Shown: positions 39,448 to 49,110, counted from the stretch's first letter. The stretch is DNA of 64,000 nt from Hymenobacter armeniacus (GCF_014699055.1 NZ_JACXAC010000006.1:1-64000), one strand, 5' to 3'. Notes: generated by a model not told the origin, from the sequence alone. Made by a program: numbers and translations.

Positions 39448-41385
39448 ATGGTATCCCCCCTCGCAGCGTTGCCGGCCTCGGCCGGTGCCCGCCTCCCCGT
39501 CAGCCTCTACGCCGATTCGGAGCAAGCCTCCGCCGCCGTGGCCCAACAAATTGCCGACCTCATCCGCCAGCGCGCCGCCGACGGCCGGCCCTGCGTGCTG
39601 GGCCTGGCCACTGGCTCGTCGCCCACGCGGGTGTATGAGGAACTGGTGCGCCTGCACCGCGAAGACGGCCTGAGCTTCCAGAACGTCATCAGCTTCAACC
39701 TCGACGAGTACTACCCCATGGCGCCCGGCTCGCTGCAGAGCTACGTGCGCTTCATGCGCGAGTACCTGTTCGACCACGTCGACATCCGGCCCGAAAACGT
39801 GCACATCCCCGACGGCACCGTGCCGCCCGAGCAGATTCCGGCCTTTTGCCAGCGCTACGAGGAGCAGATACGCGAGGCCGGCGGCATCGATTTGCAGCTG
39901 CTGGGCATCGGGCGCACCGGCCACATCGGCTTCAACGAGCCCGGCTCCGGGCCGGCCTCGCGCACCCGCCTCATCACCCTCGACCACGTGACGCGCACCG
40001 ACGCAGCCTCGGACTTCTACGGCGAGGAAAACGTGCCGCGCCGGGCCCTCACCATGGGCGTGGGCACCATTCTGGAAGCCCGCCACATCGTGCTGCTGGC
40101 CTGGGGCGAGGGCAAAGCCGCCGTGGTGAAGCGCATGGTGGAAGGCGAAGTAACCGACACCGTGCCGGCCACCTACCTGCAGCGCCACCCGGCCGTGCAG
40201 GTGGTGCTGGACGAGGCCGCCGGCGCCGAGCTCACGCCCCGCAAAACGCCTTGGCTGCTGAGCCTGCCCTGCGACTGGCACGACGCGGCCCTGGTGCGCA
40301 AAGCCGTGACCTGGCTGGCCCGCAGCGTGAGCAAGCCCATTCTGAAGCTGACCGAGGAAGACTACAACGAAAACGGCCTCTCGGAGCTGCTGGCGCAGTC
40401 GGGCCCGGCCTACGACATCAACATTCGGGTCTTCAACGAGCTGCAGCACACCATCACCGGCTGGCCCGGCGGCAAGCCCGACGCCGACGACACCCACCGC
40501 CCCGAGCGCGCCGCGCCGTTCCCGAAGCGCGTGCTCATCTTCTCGCCGCACCCCGACGACGACGTGATTTCGATGGGCGGCACGCTGCTGCGGCTGGTGG
40601 ACCAGGGCCACGAAGTGCACGTGGCCTACCAGACCTCGGGCAACATTGCGGTGTTCGATGATGAGGCCATTCGCTTCGCGGATTTCGTGGCCGACTACGA
40701 CCAAGCGTTTCACTTTGCCAGCGGCGAACCGGCCGACAACCTGTACCACCGCGTGGCCAATTTCCTGCGGAATAAGCCGCCCGGGCAGGTCGACTCCGAC
40801 GAGGTGCAGCAGATTAAGGGCCTCATCCGGCGCGGCGAGGCCAAAAGCGCCCTCCGCTACGCCGGCCTCGACCCCGACGAGCGCGCCCACTTCCAGGACC
40901 TGCCCTTCTACGAAACCGGCCGCGTGCGCAAAAAGCCGCTCGGCGACGAGGACATCCGCCTCACCATGGAGTTGCTGAACCGCATCCAGCCCCAGCAGAT
41001 TTACGCCGCCGGCGACCTGAGCGACCCGCACGGCACGCACCGCGTGTGCCTGGCGGCCATTTTTGAATCCATTCACCGGCTGAAGGCCTCCGGCACGCCG
41101 TGGCTCGACGACTGCTGGGTGTGGCTCTACCGCGGCGCCTGGCAGGAATGGGACATCGACCAGATTGAGATGGCCGTACCGCTTTCCCCGTCCGAGCTCA
41201 CGCGCAAGCGCCGCGCCATCTTCAAGCACCAAAGCCAGAAGGACCGGCCGCTGTTCCCCGGCGCCGACCAGCGCGAGTTCTGGCAGCGCAGCGAGGCCCG
41301 CAACCGCACCACCGCCAAGATTTACGACGAGCTGGGCCTGCCCGAATACGAAGGCATTGAGGCCTTTGTGCGCTGGGCGTTTTAA
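39448..41385 (+). CDS. nagB: NagB-like glucosamine-6-phosphate deaminase fused to a PIG-L/LmbE-type deacetylase
   Basis: A 645-residue cytoplasmic fusion. The N-terminal half resembles glucosamine-6-phosphate deaminase, which converts GlcN6P to fructose-6-phosphate and ammonia: ATGSSPTRVYE (54-64), FNLDEYYP (83-90, Asp86 = E. coli Asp72), and GIGRTGHIGFNEPGS (153-167, His159 and Glu164 conserved). E. coli has Asp where Thr157 stands here. The C-terminal half has the zinc motif HPDDD (368-372) and DPHGTHR of PIG-L/LmbE N-acetylglucosaminyl deacetylases. Similar fusions are common in Bacteroidota. ATG at 39448 is preferred over an upstream TTG. It lies between two susCD loci and fits amino-sugar catabolism. 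Confidence 0.88.
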   Translation: MVSPLAALPASAGARLPVSLYADSEQASAAVAQQIADLIRQRAADGRPCVLGLATGSSPTRVYEELVRLHREDGLSFQNVISFNLDEYYPMAPGSLQSYVRFMREYLFDHVDIRPENVHIPDGTVPPEQIPAFCQRYEEQIREAGGIDLQLLGIGRTGHIGFNEPGSGPASRTRLITLDHVTRTDAASDFYGEENVPRRALTMGVGTILEARHIVLLAWGEGKAAVVKRMVEGEVTDTVPATYLQRHPAVQVVLDEAAGAELTPRKTPWLLSLPCDWHDAALVRKAVTWLARSVSKPILKLTEEDYNENGLSELLAQSGPAYDINIRVFNELQHTITGWPGGKPDADDTHRPERAAPFPKRVLIFSPHPDDDVISMGGTLLRLVDQGHEVHVAYQTSGNIAVFDDEAIRFADFVADYDQAFHFASGEPADNLYHRVANFLRNKPPGQVDSDEVQQIKGLIRRGEAKSALRYAGLDPDERAHFQDLPFYETGRVRKKPLGDEDIRLTMELLNRIQPQQIYAAGDLSDPHGTHRVCLAAIFESIHRLKASGTPWLDDCWVWLYRGAWQEWDIDQIEMAVPLSPSELTRKRRAIFKHQSQKDRPLFPGADQREFWQRSEARNRTTAKIYDELGLPEYEGIEAFVRWAF

Positions 41386-41466
41386 ACCCAGACCGTTATG
41401 TACAACGGTCATGCTCATCTGGCGTCCGCGCAGTCGAAGCATCTCTACCGCTTCGTTCTGGCGGTT

Positions 41467-41567
41467 CGCCTCACCTCCTACCCCCCTCTCCCAAAGGAGA
41501 GGGGGCACCGGTGCTGCGCTTGCGTCCGGCTCCCCTCTCCCTCGGGAGAGGGGCCGGGGGTGAGGCG
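41467..41567. repeat. Palindromic intergenic element (GGAGAGGGG type), copy 2
   Basis: The outer arms GCCTCACC and GGTGAGGC enclose CCCCTCTCC/GGAGAGGGG hairpins, as in the copy at 30894. It lies 80 bases after the nagB stop and may act as a terminator-like hairpin. Confidence 0.75.
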
Positions 41568-41682
41568 CACCTTCTCAAACCCTAACCTATTCATAGCAGA
41601 AGCTGAATATTAAGCAAATTATTTCTATACCTTAGTTAAGAAACTTGCTTGCTCACCTTTTTCCCACCAAACTCTTCTGCTT

Positions 41683-44600
41683 ATGTACCACTTATATCGA
41701 GACCAGCTGGCCCGGCATTTGGGCGGGCTGCTGCTGTGCCTGCTGCTGGCCGTGCCAGTGCTGGCCCAAACCGCGAGCCAGCGCTACACCCTGCGCGGCC
41801 GCGTGACCGACGCCGCCGGGCTGGGACTGCCCGGCGCCACGGTGCTGCTGAACGGCACCACCTTCGGGGCCTCGTCCGACGCCGACGGGGCCTACTCCGT
41901 GAGCGCCACGGTGCCGCCCGGCAGCTACACGCTCACCATTTCGCTGATTGGCTACAAGTCGGAGTCGCGCCCGTTGCGGCTGGGCACCGACGAAACCGTG
42001 ACCACCGACGTGGCCCTGAGCGAAGCCCAGCAAAAGCTGGACGAAGTGGTGGTGGTGGGCTCAACGGTGACCGTGAACCGGCGCGAGCTGGGCAACGCCA
42101 TCAGCACCATCAAGGGCTCGGAGCTGACGCAGAGCGGCTCCGGCGCGGTGCTGAACTCGCTGCAGGGCAAGGTGCCCGGCGCGCAGATTACGCAGAACTC
42201 CGGCGACCCGGCGGGGTCCATGTCGGTGCGCCTGCGGGGCATCCACACGCTGGCGGGGTCGTCGGACCCGCTGTATGTGATTGACGGCGTGATTATCAGC
42301 AACGCCAGCACCAACGTGTCGCAGCTGGCGCTGGCCAACGACATCGGGGTGGCCAACGCCGGGCAGAACCGCTTGGCCGACCTCAACCCCAACGACATTG
42401 CCAGCATCAACGTGGTGAACGGCTCGGCGGCGGCGGCCATCTACGGCTCGCGGGCGGCCAACGGCGTGGTGCTCATCACCACCAAGCGCGGGGCGGCCGG
42501 CGGGGTGAAGGTATCGGCCTTCACCAGCTTCACCGTCAACGAGCTGCGCAAGTCGGTGCCGGTAAATACTTACGGCAAGCAGTTTGGCTTCGCGGGGCTG
42601 CGGCTCTACACCATCGGCGGCATTTCGGCGGGCCAGATTGCGGCCAACCCCGGCACCACCACCACCAGCATCACGCGGGCCAACGTGGCCACGCCGCTGG
42701 CCAGCAACCTGGTGGACGTGACGCGCTACAACTACTTCGACCAGATTTTCCGGACCGGCTACGGCACCGACGACGGCGTGTCGTTATCGGGCGGTTCGGA
42801 GCGCACGCAGTACTACGTGTCGCTGAACTACCTGAAGAACCAGGGCATCATCAAGGGCACCGATTTCACGCGCTACAACCTGCGGGCGCGGGTGGAGCAG
42901 CGCCTCACGGGCTGGGCCAAGCTGTCGGCCGGGCTGAGCTACATCAACAGCTTCTCAAACGAGAAGGCCAACGGCAACGTGTTCTACAGCCCGATTAACT
43001 CGGTCAACATCACCAACAACATCTACGACATCACCCAGCGCGACGCCAACGGCAACCTGCTGGCCGTGGAGCCCACCCGCGTAAACCCGCTCTCGACCAT
43101 CGAGGACATGAAGTTTACGCAGGGCGTGAACCGCACCATCAGCGACGTGCAAGTCAATTTGACGCCGTTCAAAGGCTTTTCGCTCGATTACGTGTTTGGG
43201 GTGGATGCCTTTTCGCAGGCGGGCCAGGGCTACATCCGGCCCTACCCCTACCAGGCCGCGGCCGGCCTGCCCGCCGCCCGCTACCCCTTCGGCTACGCCT
43301 CCAACGCCAACAACGTGGCCGTGCAGCTGAACTCCGACATCAACGCCGGCTACGACTACGATTTCAGCGAAACCCTGAAGCTGAGTTTGCGCGCTGGCTA
43401 CAACTACCAGTTCAGCCAGCAGGACCTGACGGCCACGCAGGGCCAGAACCTGGCGCCGTTCATCACGACGGTGAGCGGGGCCTCGAACACCACCGTCACC
43501 TCACAATACAACCTCGACCGCTACTCGCTGAGCGGCTACTACGGGCAGGCCACGCTGGGCTACCGCAACCTGGCCTTCGTCACGGCGGCCGTGCGCAGCG
43601 ACCGGGCCAGCAAGTTTTCGCCCTCCCAAACCAACCAGATATACCCGAAAATCAGCGGCTCGCTGGTGGTGTCGGACATGAGCTTCTGGCAGAATTCCAC
43701 CTACGGCCAAGCGTTCAACACCCTGAAGCTGCGGGCCAGCTACGGCGAGTCGGGCAACCTGGTCATTCTGCCCACTTACGGCCGGTTCTACGCCTTCAAC
43801 CCGGTAGGCTTTCTGGGCCGCAACACCCTCACGCCCAGCACGCAACTGGCCAACCCCGACGTGAAGCCCGAGCGCAACTCCGAAACCGAAGTGGGTGCCG
43901 ACCTGGGCTTTCTCAAGGACCGCATCAGCCTGGGCGCCACGTACTACTACCAGAAAATCACCGACCTGCTGCTCTCGCGCAACCTGGCGCCGTCGTCGGG
44001 CGGGGCCACCATCTTCAACAACGTGGGCAGCATGGAAAACCGCGGCCTGGAGCTGCAACTGACGGTGGTGCCCGTGAAAACCGAAAACTTCACCTGGGAC
44101 GTGACGGCGCTCTACAACCGCAACCGCAACAAGGTGCTGGACCTGCCCGGCTCGAACGGCAACACCCAGGCCATTTCCATCGACAACGCGGCCGGCGCGC
44201 CGGTGTACCTGCTGGCCGGGCAGCCAGCGGGCGTGTTTTACGGCTCGGGCTACGCCCGCGACGCCAACGGCAACCTGCTGCTCACGCCGCAGGGCTTTCC
44301 GCAGGACGAACGCACCTCCGGGCAGGCCGTGGGCGCGGTGGGCTTCACGCCCTCGCGCACGGCCGACGGCCAGCCCAGCTACGCCGCCGGCACGGCCATT
44401 GCCAACGTCATCATCGGCGACCCCAACCCGAAATGGACGGGCTCGCTGAGCTCCAACCTGACCTACAAGAAGCTCTCGCTGCACCTGCTGCTGGACGCGG
44501 TGCAGGGCAACAGCGTGTTCAACGCCGACAAGCGCACCCGCCAGGGCGTGGGCCTCGGCGACCTGGCCGAGAAGGAATTGCGCGGCGAGCTGCCCCGCGG

Positions 44601-44883
44601 CTACATCTTCGCCATCTACAACACCCAGGAATTTCGGGTGGACGACGGCTCCTTCGTGAAGCTGCGCGAGGCGGCGCTGAGCTACGGGCTGCCCACGTTC
44701 ACGAAGCTCATCAGCTCGCTCAACCTTTCGCTGATTGGCCGCAACCTGATTTCGTGGGACAACTACAACGGCTTCGACCCCGAAACCAGCGCCGGCGGCT
44801 CGAACGACCTGCTGCGCGCCATCGACTTCGGCAACGTGCCCATTCCGCGCACTTACCAGATTAAGCTTTCGGCCACGTTCTAG
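41683..44883 (+). CDS. SusC/RagA-family TonB-dependent outer-membrane transporter (locus 2)
   Basis: A 1,066-residue importer of the SusC family. The signal peptide ends near residue 29 (PVLAQ). A carboxypeptidase-regulatory-like domain (about 36-110) precedes LDEVVVVG and the plug (LQGKVPGAQI, PLYVIDGV). The barrel ends in a terminal Phe (KLSATF). It differs strongly in sequence from the locus 1 protein, so it probably takes up a different ligand. A TACCTTAG box at 41628 is a weak promoter candidate. The susD partner follows after 14 bases. Confidence 0.94.
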   Translation: MYHLYRDQLARHLGGLLLCLLLAVPVLAQTASQRYTLRGRVTDAAGLGLPGATVLLNGTTFGASSDADGAYSVSATVPPGSYTLTISLIGYKSESRPLRLGTDETVTTDVALSEAQQKLDEVVVVGSTVTVNRRELGNAISTIKGSELTQSGSGAVLNSLQGKVPGAQITQNSGDPAGSMSVRLRGIHTLAGSSDPLYVIDGVIISNASTNVSQLALANDIGVANAGQNRLADLNPNDIASINVVNGSAAAAIYGSRAANGVVLITTKRGAAGGVKVSAFTSFTVNELRKSVPVNTYGKQFGFAGLRLYTIGGISAGQIAANPGTTTTSITRANVATPLASNLVDVTRYNYFDQIFRTGYGTDDGVSLSGGSERTQYYVSLNYLKNQGIIKGTDFTRYNLRARVEQRLTGWAKLSAGLSYINSFSNEKANGNVFYSPINSVNITNNIYDITQRDANGNLLAVEPTRVNPLSTIEDMKFTQGVNRTISDVQVNLTPFKGFSLDYVFGVDAFSQAGQGYIRPYPYQAAAGLPAARYPFGYASNANNVAVQLNSDINAGYDYDFSETLKLSLRAGYNYQFSQQDLTATQGQNLAPFITTVSGASNTTVTSQYNLDRYSLSGYYGQATLGYRNLAFVTAAVRSDRASKFSPSQTNQIYPKISGSLVVSDMSFWQNSTYGQAFNTLKLRASYGESGNLVILPTYGRFYAFNPVGFLGRNTLTPSTQLANPDVKPERNSETEVGADLGFLKDRISLGATYYYQKITDLLLSRNLAPSSGGATIFNNVGSMENRGLELQLTVVPVKTENFTWDVTALYNRNRNKVLDLPGSNGNTQAISIDNAAGAPVYLLAGQPAGVFYGSGYARDANGNLLLTPQGFPQDERTSGQAVGAVGFTPSRTADGQPSYAAGTAIANVIIGDPNPKWTGSLSSNLTYKKLSLHLLLDAVQGNSVFNADKRTRQGVGLGDLAEKELRGELPRGYIFAIYNTQEFRVDDGSFVKLREAALSYGLPTFTKLISSLNLSLIGRNLISWDNYNGFDPETSAGGSNDLLRAIDFGNVPIPRTYQIKLSATF

Positions 44884-44897
44884 CCTTCGCCATCGCC

Positions 44898-46223
44898 ATG
44901 AAAAAGTATACCATCCTCGCGGCCCTGCTGGCGTTGTCGCTCGGCAGCTGCAACAAAGAATACCTGAACCCCAGCGCGGCCAGCGAGCAGCAGGTCGTGA
45001 CCTCGTCCGACGGCCTCATCACGCTCTGCAACGGCCTGCAGGCCCGCTACACCACCGGCGGCGCGCTCAGCGTGCTGTATAACTCGGTGGCCGCCGGCGG
45101 CCTCAGCACCAAGGAGCTCACCATCCTGAACGTGGGCAACATTGAGGAATACAACGTGAGCCTGGGCGCCGGCAGCGTCACGAACAGCAACGGCGTGGTG
45201 CGCAACCTCTGGACGCAGGCCAACTTGGTGAAAGCCAACGCCGACCTGGTGCTGGCCAACGCCGGCAACGCCACCGAAGCAGGCACCCGCAGCGGCATTG
45301 TGGCCTACGCCAGCATTTTCCGGGCGCTGGCGCTGGGCACGCTGGCGCAGTTTTTTGAGAGCGCGCCGCTCGCGGTGCAGGAGAATGCGGCCTTCGTGCC
45401 CCGCGTGCAGCTGCTGCAAAACGCCGTGGCCCAGCTCGAAACGGCCGCCACGCAGCTGGCCGCGGCGCCGGTGTCGGCCGACTTCAACGCCAAGATTGTG
45501 CCCGGCATCGACCTGCCCAACACCATTCAGGCCCTGATTGCGCGCTACAGCCTGCAGGCCGGCGACTACGACAAAGCCTTGGCCGCCGCCGGCCGCGTGG
45601 ACCTCACCAAACGGTCGGTGTTCAACTTCGACGACAACACCCGGAACCCGCTGTTTGAAGTGGCTTTTGGCAACCGCAACGTGTTCGAGCCCTTCAACAC
45701 CAGCCTGGGCCTGACCGGTGCGCTGGCGCCCGAGTCGGGCGACCGGCGCCTGCCCGCGCTGTTGCGCATCAGCCCGGGCCCGCTGCCCACCCAGAACCTG
45801 GGCACCGGCTTCTTCACCGCCAACAGCGCCCCCATTCCGGTGTACCTGCCCAACGAAATGATTCTGATTCGGGCCGAGGCCTACGCCCGCAAAAACGACG
45901 TGCCCAACGCCATCACCGAGCTAAACCGGGTGCGCACCAGCACGGCGGCGGCCGCCGCCACCAGCACGGGCTTGCTGCTCACGCTGCCGGGCGCGGGCCT
46001 GCCGGCGTATTCCGGCCCCGCCACCCAGGCCGACGTGCTGACGGACATTCTGCGCAACCGCAGCATCGAGCTGGCTTTTCAGGGCTTCCGGCTCGATGAC
46101 AACCGGCGGTTTGGCCGCCCGGGCCCGGGCGCTGCCGGCGCCGAGCGCAACCGCAACTTCTACCCCTACCCCCGGGTGGAGCGCGAGAACAACTCGCAAA
46201 CGCCCACCGACCCGCTGATTTAG
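44898..46223 (+). CDS. SusD/RagB-family outer-membrane lipoprotein (locus 2)
   Basis: A 441-residue lid lipoprotein for the SusC just upstream. Lipobox LGSC (Cys18), then NKEYLNPSAAS, typical of RagB/SusD proteins. The conserved C-terminal features include PVYLPNEMILIRAEAYARKN, AITELNRVRT and DILRNRSIELAFQGFRLDDNRRFG, the last being diagnostic of SusD. It is somewhat shorter than average. A palindromic repeat follows the stop codon by about 26 bases. Confidence 0.93.
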   Translation: MKKYTILAALLALSLGSCNKEYLNPSAASEQQVVTSSDGLITLCNGLQARYTTGGALSVLYNSVAAGGLSTKELTILNVGNIEEYNVSLGAGSVTNSNGVVRNLWTQANLVKANADLVLANAGNATEAGTRSGIVAYASIFRALALGTLAQFFESAPLAVQENAAFVPRVQLLQNAVAQLETAATQLAAAPVSADFNAKIVPGIDLPNTIQALIARYSLQAGDYDKALAAAGRVDLTKRSVFNFDDNTRNPLFEVAFGNRNVFEPFNTSLGLTGALAPESGDRRLPALLRISPGPLPTQNLGTGFFTANSAPIPVYLPNEMILIRAEAYARKNDVPNAITELNRVRTSTAAAAATSTGLLLTLPGAGLPAYSGPATQADVLTDILRNRSIELAFQGFRLDDNRRFGRPGPGAAGAERNRNFYPYPRVERENNSQTPTDPLI

Positions 46224-46248
46224 GTAGACAAAAGAAGATTCTTGAGGC

Positions 46249-46362
46249 AAAAGAACGTCATGCTGAGCGCAGCCGAAGCATCTCGCGTGTGGTAGTAAAC
46301 CAATCGTCAGGATTACATCAGCACGCGAGCTGCTTCGGCTGCGCTCAGCATGACGTTCTTTT
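46249..46362. repeat. Palindromic intergenic element (GTCATGCTGAGC type), copy 1
   Basis: The arms AAAAGAACGTCATGCTGAGC... and the complementary ...GCTCAGCATGACGTTCTTTT are nearly perfect and contain GCAGCCGAAGCATCTC. The loop is about 40 bases. It lies between susD (locus 2) and anmK; sister copies are at 47653 and 48987. Confidence 0.88.
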
Positions 46363-46399
46363 ACATTTGCTCGATTACGTCATTCCGGCAGCCCCGACC

Positions 46400-47611
46400 A
46401 TGAACTCCCACCTCGCCCGCCTGTGCCACATTGCCACGCAGCCCAGCCGCCGCATCATCGGGCTGATGTCGGGCACCTCGCTCGATGGGCTGGACGTGGC
46501 GTTGTGCCGCCTCACCGGCCACGGCCCCGGCACGCAGCTGGAGCTGGAGCACTTCCAGACGGTGCCGTATGCCGAAGACACCCAAGCCCGCATTCGCGAA
46601 GTGTTTGCGCGGGAACAGGTGAGTCTGGAGTTTCTCACGCTGCTCAACCCCTGGCTGGGCCAGCTGCACGCCGCCGCCATCCTGGATTGCCTGCGCGACT
46701 GGCAAATTGCGCCGGCCGAAATCGACCTGGTGGCCAGCCACGGCCAGACCATCTACCACGCTCCCCACCACCAGCACCAGCGCCCCGATTTCGACCTAAA
46801 CGCCACCCTGCAGCTCGGCGACGGCGACCACGTGGCCGTGGGCACCGGCATCATCACCCTCAGTGATTTCCGGCAGAAGCACGTGGCCGCCGGCGGCGAA
46901 GGCGCCCCCCTGGCGGCCTACGGCGACTTCTTGCTCCTCAGCAGCCCCGATGAGGAGCGGCTGCTGCTCAACCTCGGCGGCATTGCCAATTTCACCTACC
47001 TGCCCCGTGCCGGCGGTGACGCCACCACCGCTTTCAGCACCGACACCGGCCCCGGCAACACCCTGCTCGACGCCACCGTGCGCGCCCACCGCCCCGGCCT
47101 GGCCTACGACGAAGACGGCCGTCTGGCCCTGGCCGGCCGCGTGCACCAGGGCCTGCTCACCACTTTGCTCGACCACCCGTTTTTCAGCGCCCCGCTGCCC
47201 AAAACCACGGGCCCCGAACTATTCAGCCCCGCATACCTGGCCCAGGCCCAGCAGCGCAGCGCCACCGAAAACCTACGCCTGGAAGACACCCTCGCTACCT
47301 TGGCCGAGCTGAGCGCCGTGGGCGTGGCGCGGGCCGTGGAAGCCGCCTTTGCCGAGCGGCCAGCCCCGACTGCGGTGTACGCCAGCGGCGGCGGGGCCCA
47401 CAATCCGGCCCTCATGGCGGCCCTGCAGCGGCATTTGCCCACCGCCCGCTTCGCCAGTACTGATGCGCTGGGCGTGTCGGGCGACGCCAAGGAAGCCATC
47501 CTCTTTGCAGTGCTGGCCAACGAGGCCGTGGCGGGCCAAACGGTGGCTATTGGCGCAGGGCGGCAGCGGGTGCCCGCCGTGGGCATGGGCAAGGTTTCGT
47601 TTCCGGGGTGA
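46400..47611 (+). CDS. anmK: Anhydro-N-acetylmuramic acid kinase
   Basis: Phosphorylates and opens 1,6-anhydro-N-acetylmuramic acid released from peptidoglycan, giving MurNAc-6-phosphate, in the cytoplasm. It has 403 residues. The family N-terminus IIGLMSGTSLDGLDVAL is at residues 19-35, with the ASHGQTI block near 115, the nucleotide site LNLGGIANFT, then STDTGPGN and the C-terminal ASGGGAHNPALM. The ATG at 46400 is chosen; the upstream frame crosses the repeat. The substrate is the typical product of NagZ-type hydrolases such as the GH3 protein encoded at 52382. It is flanked on both sides by palindromic elements. Confidence 0.93.
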   Translation: MNSHLARLCHIATQPSRRIIGLMSGTSLDGLDVALCRLTGHGPGTQLELEHFQTVPYAEDTQARIREVFAREQVSLEFLTLLNPWLGQLHAAAILDCLRDWQIAPAEIDLVASHGQTIYHAPHHQHQRPDFDLNATLQLGDGDHVAVGTGIITLSDFRQKHVAAGGEGAPLAAYGDFLLLSSPDEERLLLNLGGIANFTYLPRAGGDATTAFSTDTGPGNTLLDATVRAHRPGLAYDEDGRLALAGRVHQGLLTTLLDHPFFSAPLPKTTGPELFSPAYLAQAQQRSATENLRLEDTLATLAELSAVGVARAVEAAFAERPAPTAVYASGGGAHNPALMAALQRHLPTARFASTDALGVSGDAKEAILFAVLANEAVAGQTVAIGAGRQRVPAVGMGKVSFPG

Positions 47612-47652
47612 TGGTACCGGTGCAGAACATCAGCGCCAGCATAAACACAGCC

Positions 47653-47745
47653 CGTCATGCTGAGCGCAGCCGAAGCATCTCTACTGCGCAAGTAATTAGT
47701 TAGTATCGCAGTAGAGATGCTTCGGCTGCGCTCAGCATGACGTTC
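47653..47745. repeat. Palindromic intergenic element (GTCATGCTGAGC type), copy 2
   Basis: A perfect 35-base-pair inverted repeat: left arm 47654-47688 and right arm 47707-47741, with an 18-base loop. The arms carry GTCATGCTGAGCGCAGCC on the outer side and end in a unit-specific CTACTGCG at the loop side. It sits between anmK and the nagX-like gene. Confidence 0.92.
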
Positions 47746-47784
47746 TTTTAGTTTCTCAAAGAGTCTATTTCTGACCTTCCACCC

Positions 47785-48966
47785 ATGAACTCCACCACCC
47801 AAGCCGCCCTCGCAACCACCGGCGCGCAGCCGCTGGCCGAAGCCTCGCAGCCGGGCCGCCTCATCAGCCTCGACGTCTTCCGCGGCCTCACCGTGATGGC
47901 CATGATACTGGTGAACAACCCCGGCGACTGGGGTCACATCTACCCGCCGCTGGAGCACGCCGAATGGAACGGCTGCACGCCCACCGACCTCATTTTCCCT
48001 TTTTTTCTGTTCATCGTGGGCGTGAGCCTGGTGTATGCTCTCGATGGGGTGAAGCGCCAGGGCGGGCCGCAGGGGCCGGTGCTGTGGCGGGTGCTGCGCC
48101 GGGCGGCGGTGCTGTTTGGCCTGGGCCTGCTGCTGTCGCTGTATCCGAAGTTTAATTTCCCGGTGGTGCGCATCATGGGGGTGCTGCAGCGCATTGCGCT
48201 GGTGTTTCTGGGCTGCAGCTTCATCTTCTTGAAAACCAGCTGGCGCACGCAGGTCTGGCTCGTCGTCGGCTTCCTCGCCGGCTACGCGGTGCTGATGCAG
48301 CTGGTGCCCGTGCCCGGCTTCGGCCCGGCCAACCTGGAGCCCAGCACCAACCTCGGCGCCTGGCTCGACCGCTTGGTGTTCACCGAAGCCCACCTCTGGA
48401 AGCAAAGCAAAACCTGGGACCCCGAGGGCCTGCTGGGCACGCTACCCGCGTTGGGCACCGGCCTGCTGGGCGTGCTCACGGCCCAGTGGCTGCGGCGCAA
48501 AGACCAGGAGCCGGCCGCCAAAGTGGCGTGGCTGTTTGTGGCCGGCGGCGCCATTATCCTGGCCGGCCTGGTGTGGGCGCCGTGGTTCCCCATCAACAAA
48601 GCCTTGTGGAGCAGTTCCTACGTGCTCTACACCGGCGGGCTGGCCATGGCCAGCCTAGCGGCCCTCTACTGGATTTGCGACGTGCAAAGCCACCGCGCTT
48701 GGACGCGCCCGGCCGTGGTGTACGGCGTCAACGCCATTCTGGTGTTCTGCCTGTCGGCGCTGCTTTCGCGCACGTTCGGGCTGTTCACGCTGCCGCTGCC
48801 CAACGGCAAAACCGGCGGTGTAAAAGAGTGGCTTTATGAGTGGGGCATTGCCCCGCACTTCGCCGACCCGCGCATGGCTTCGGCCGCTGGGGCCATTACG
48901 CTGATTATCATTTGGTATTTCATCCTGAGCCGGATGTACAAGAAAGGCGTGGTGCTGAAGGTGTGA
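47785..48966 (+). CDS. NagX-like transmembrane acyltransferase (heparan-alpha-glucosaminide N-acetyltransferase/DUF5009 family)
   Basis: A 393-residue inner-membrane protein with about ten spans. The start RLISLDVFRGLTVMAMILVNNPGDW (residues about 27-51), then GCTPTDLIFPFFLFIVGVSL, identifies the family related to lysosomal HGSNAT and to bacterial NagX, thought to acetylate or transport glucosamine units across the membrane. The role in bacteria is not fully established. It is encoded next to anmK and downstream of susCD locus 2, on the same strand, supporting work on amino sugars from cell wall or chitin. Confidence 0.87.
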   Translation: MNSTTQAALATTGAQPLAEASQPGRLISLDVFRGLTVMAMILVNNPGDWGHIYPPLEHAEWNGCTPTDLIFPFFLFIVGVSLVYALDGVKRQGGPQGPVLWRVLRRAAVLFGLGLLLSLYPKFNFPVVRIMGVLQRIALVFLGCSFIFLKTSWRTQVWLVVGFLAGYAVLMQLVPVPGFGPANLEPSTNLGAWLDRLVFTEAHLWKQSKTWDPEGLLGTLPALGTGLLGVLTAQWLRRKDQEPAAKVAWLFVAGGAIILAGLVWAPWFPINKALWSSSYVLYTGGLAMASLAALYWICDVQSHRAWTRPAVVYGVNAILVFCLSALLSRTFGLFTLPLPNGKTGGVKEWLYEWGIAPHFADPRMASAAGAITLIIIWYFILSRMYKKGVVLKV

Positions 48967-48986
48967 GTTGTGGGCATTATTCGGTT

Positions 48987-49088
48987 AAAAGAACGTCATG
49001 CTGAGCTTGTCGAAGTATCTCGCGTGTGGTAGTACCCCATTTACTCTTACTCGCGAGATGCTTCGACAAGCTCAGCATGACGTTCTTT
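48987..49088. repeat. Palindromic intergenic element (GTCATGCTGAGC type), copy 3
   Basis: The arms at 48987-49024 and 49052-49088 begin AAAAGAACGTCATGCTGAGC and share the core with copies 1 and 2, but the middle is TTGTCGAAG instead of GCAGCCGAAG, and both arms have changed together except for one mismatch. The loop is 27 bases. It lies between the nagX-like gene and proC. Confidence 0.88.
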
Positions 49089-49110
49089 CGGACAATTCTG
49101 AATTTATCTC

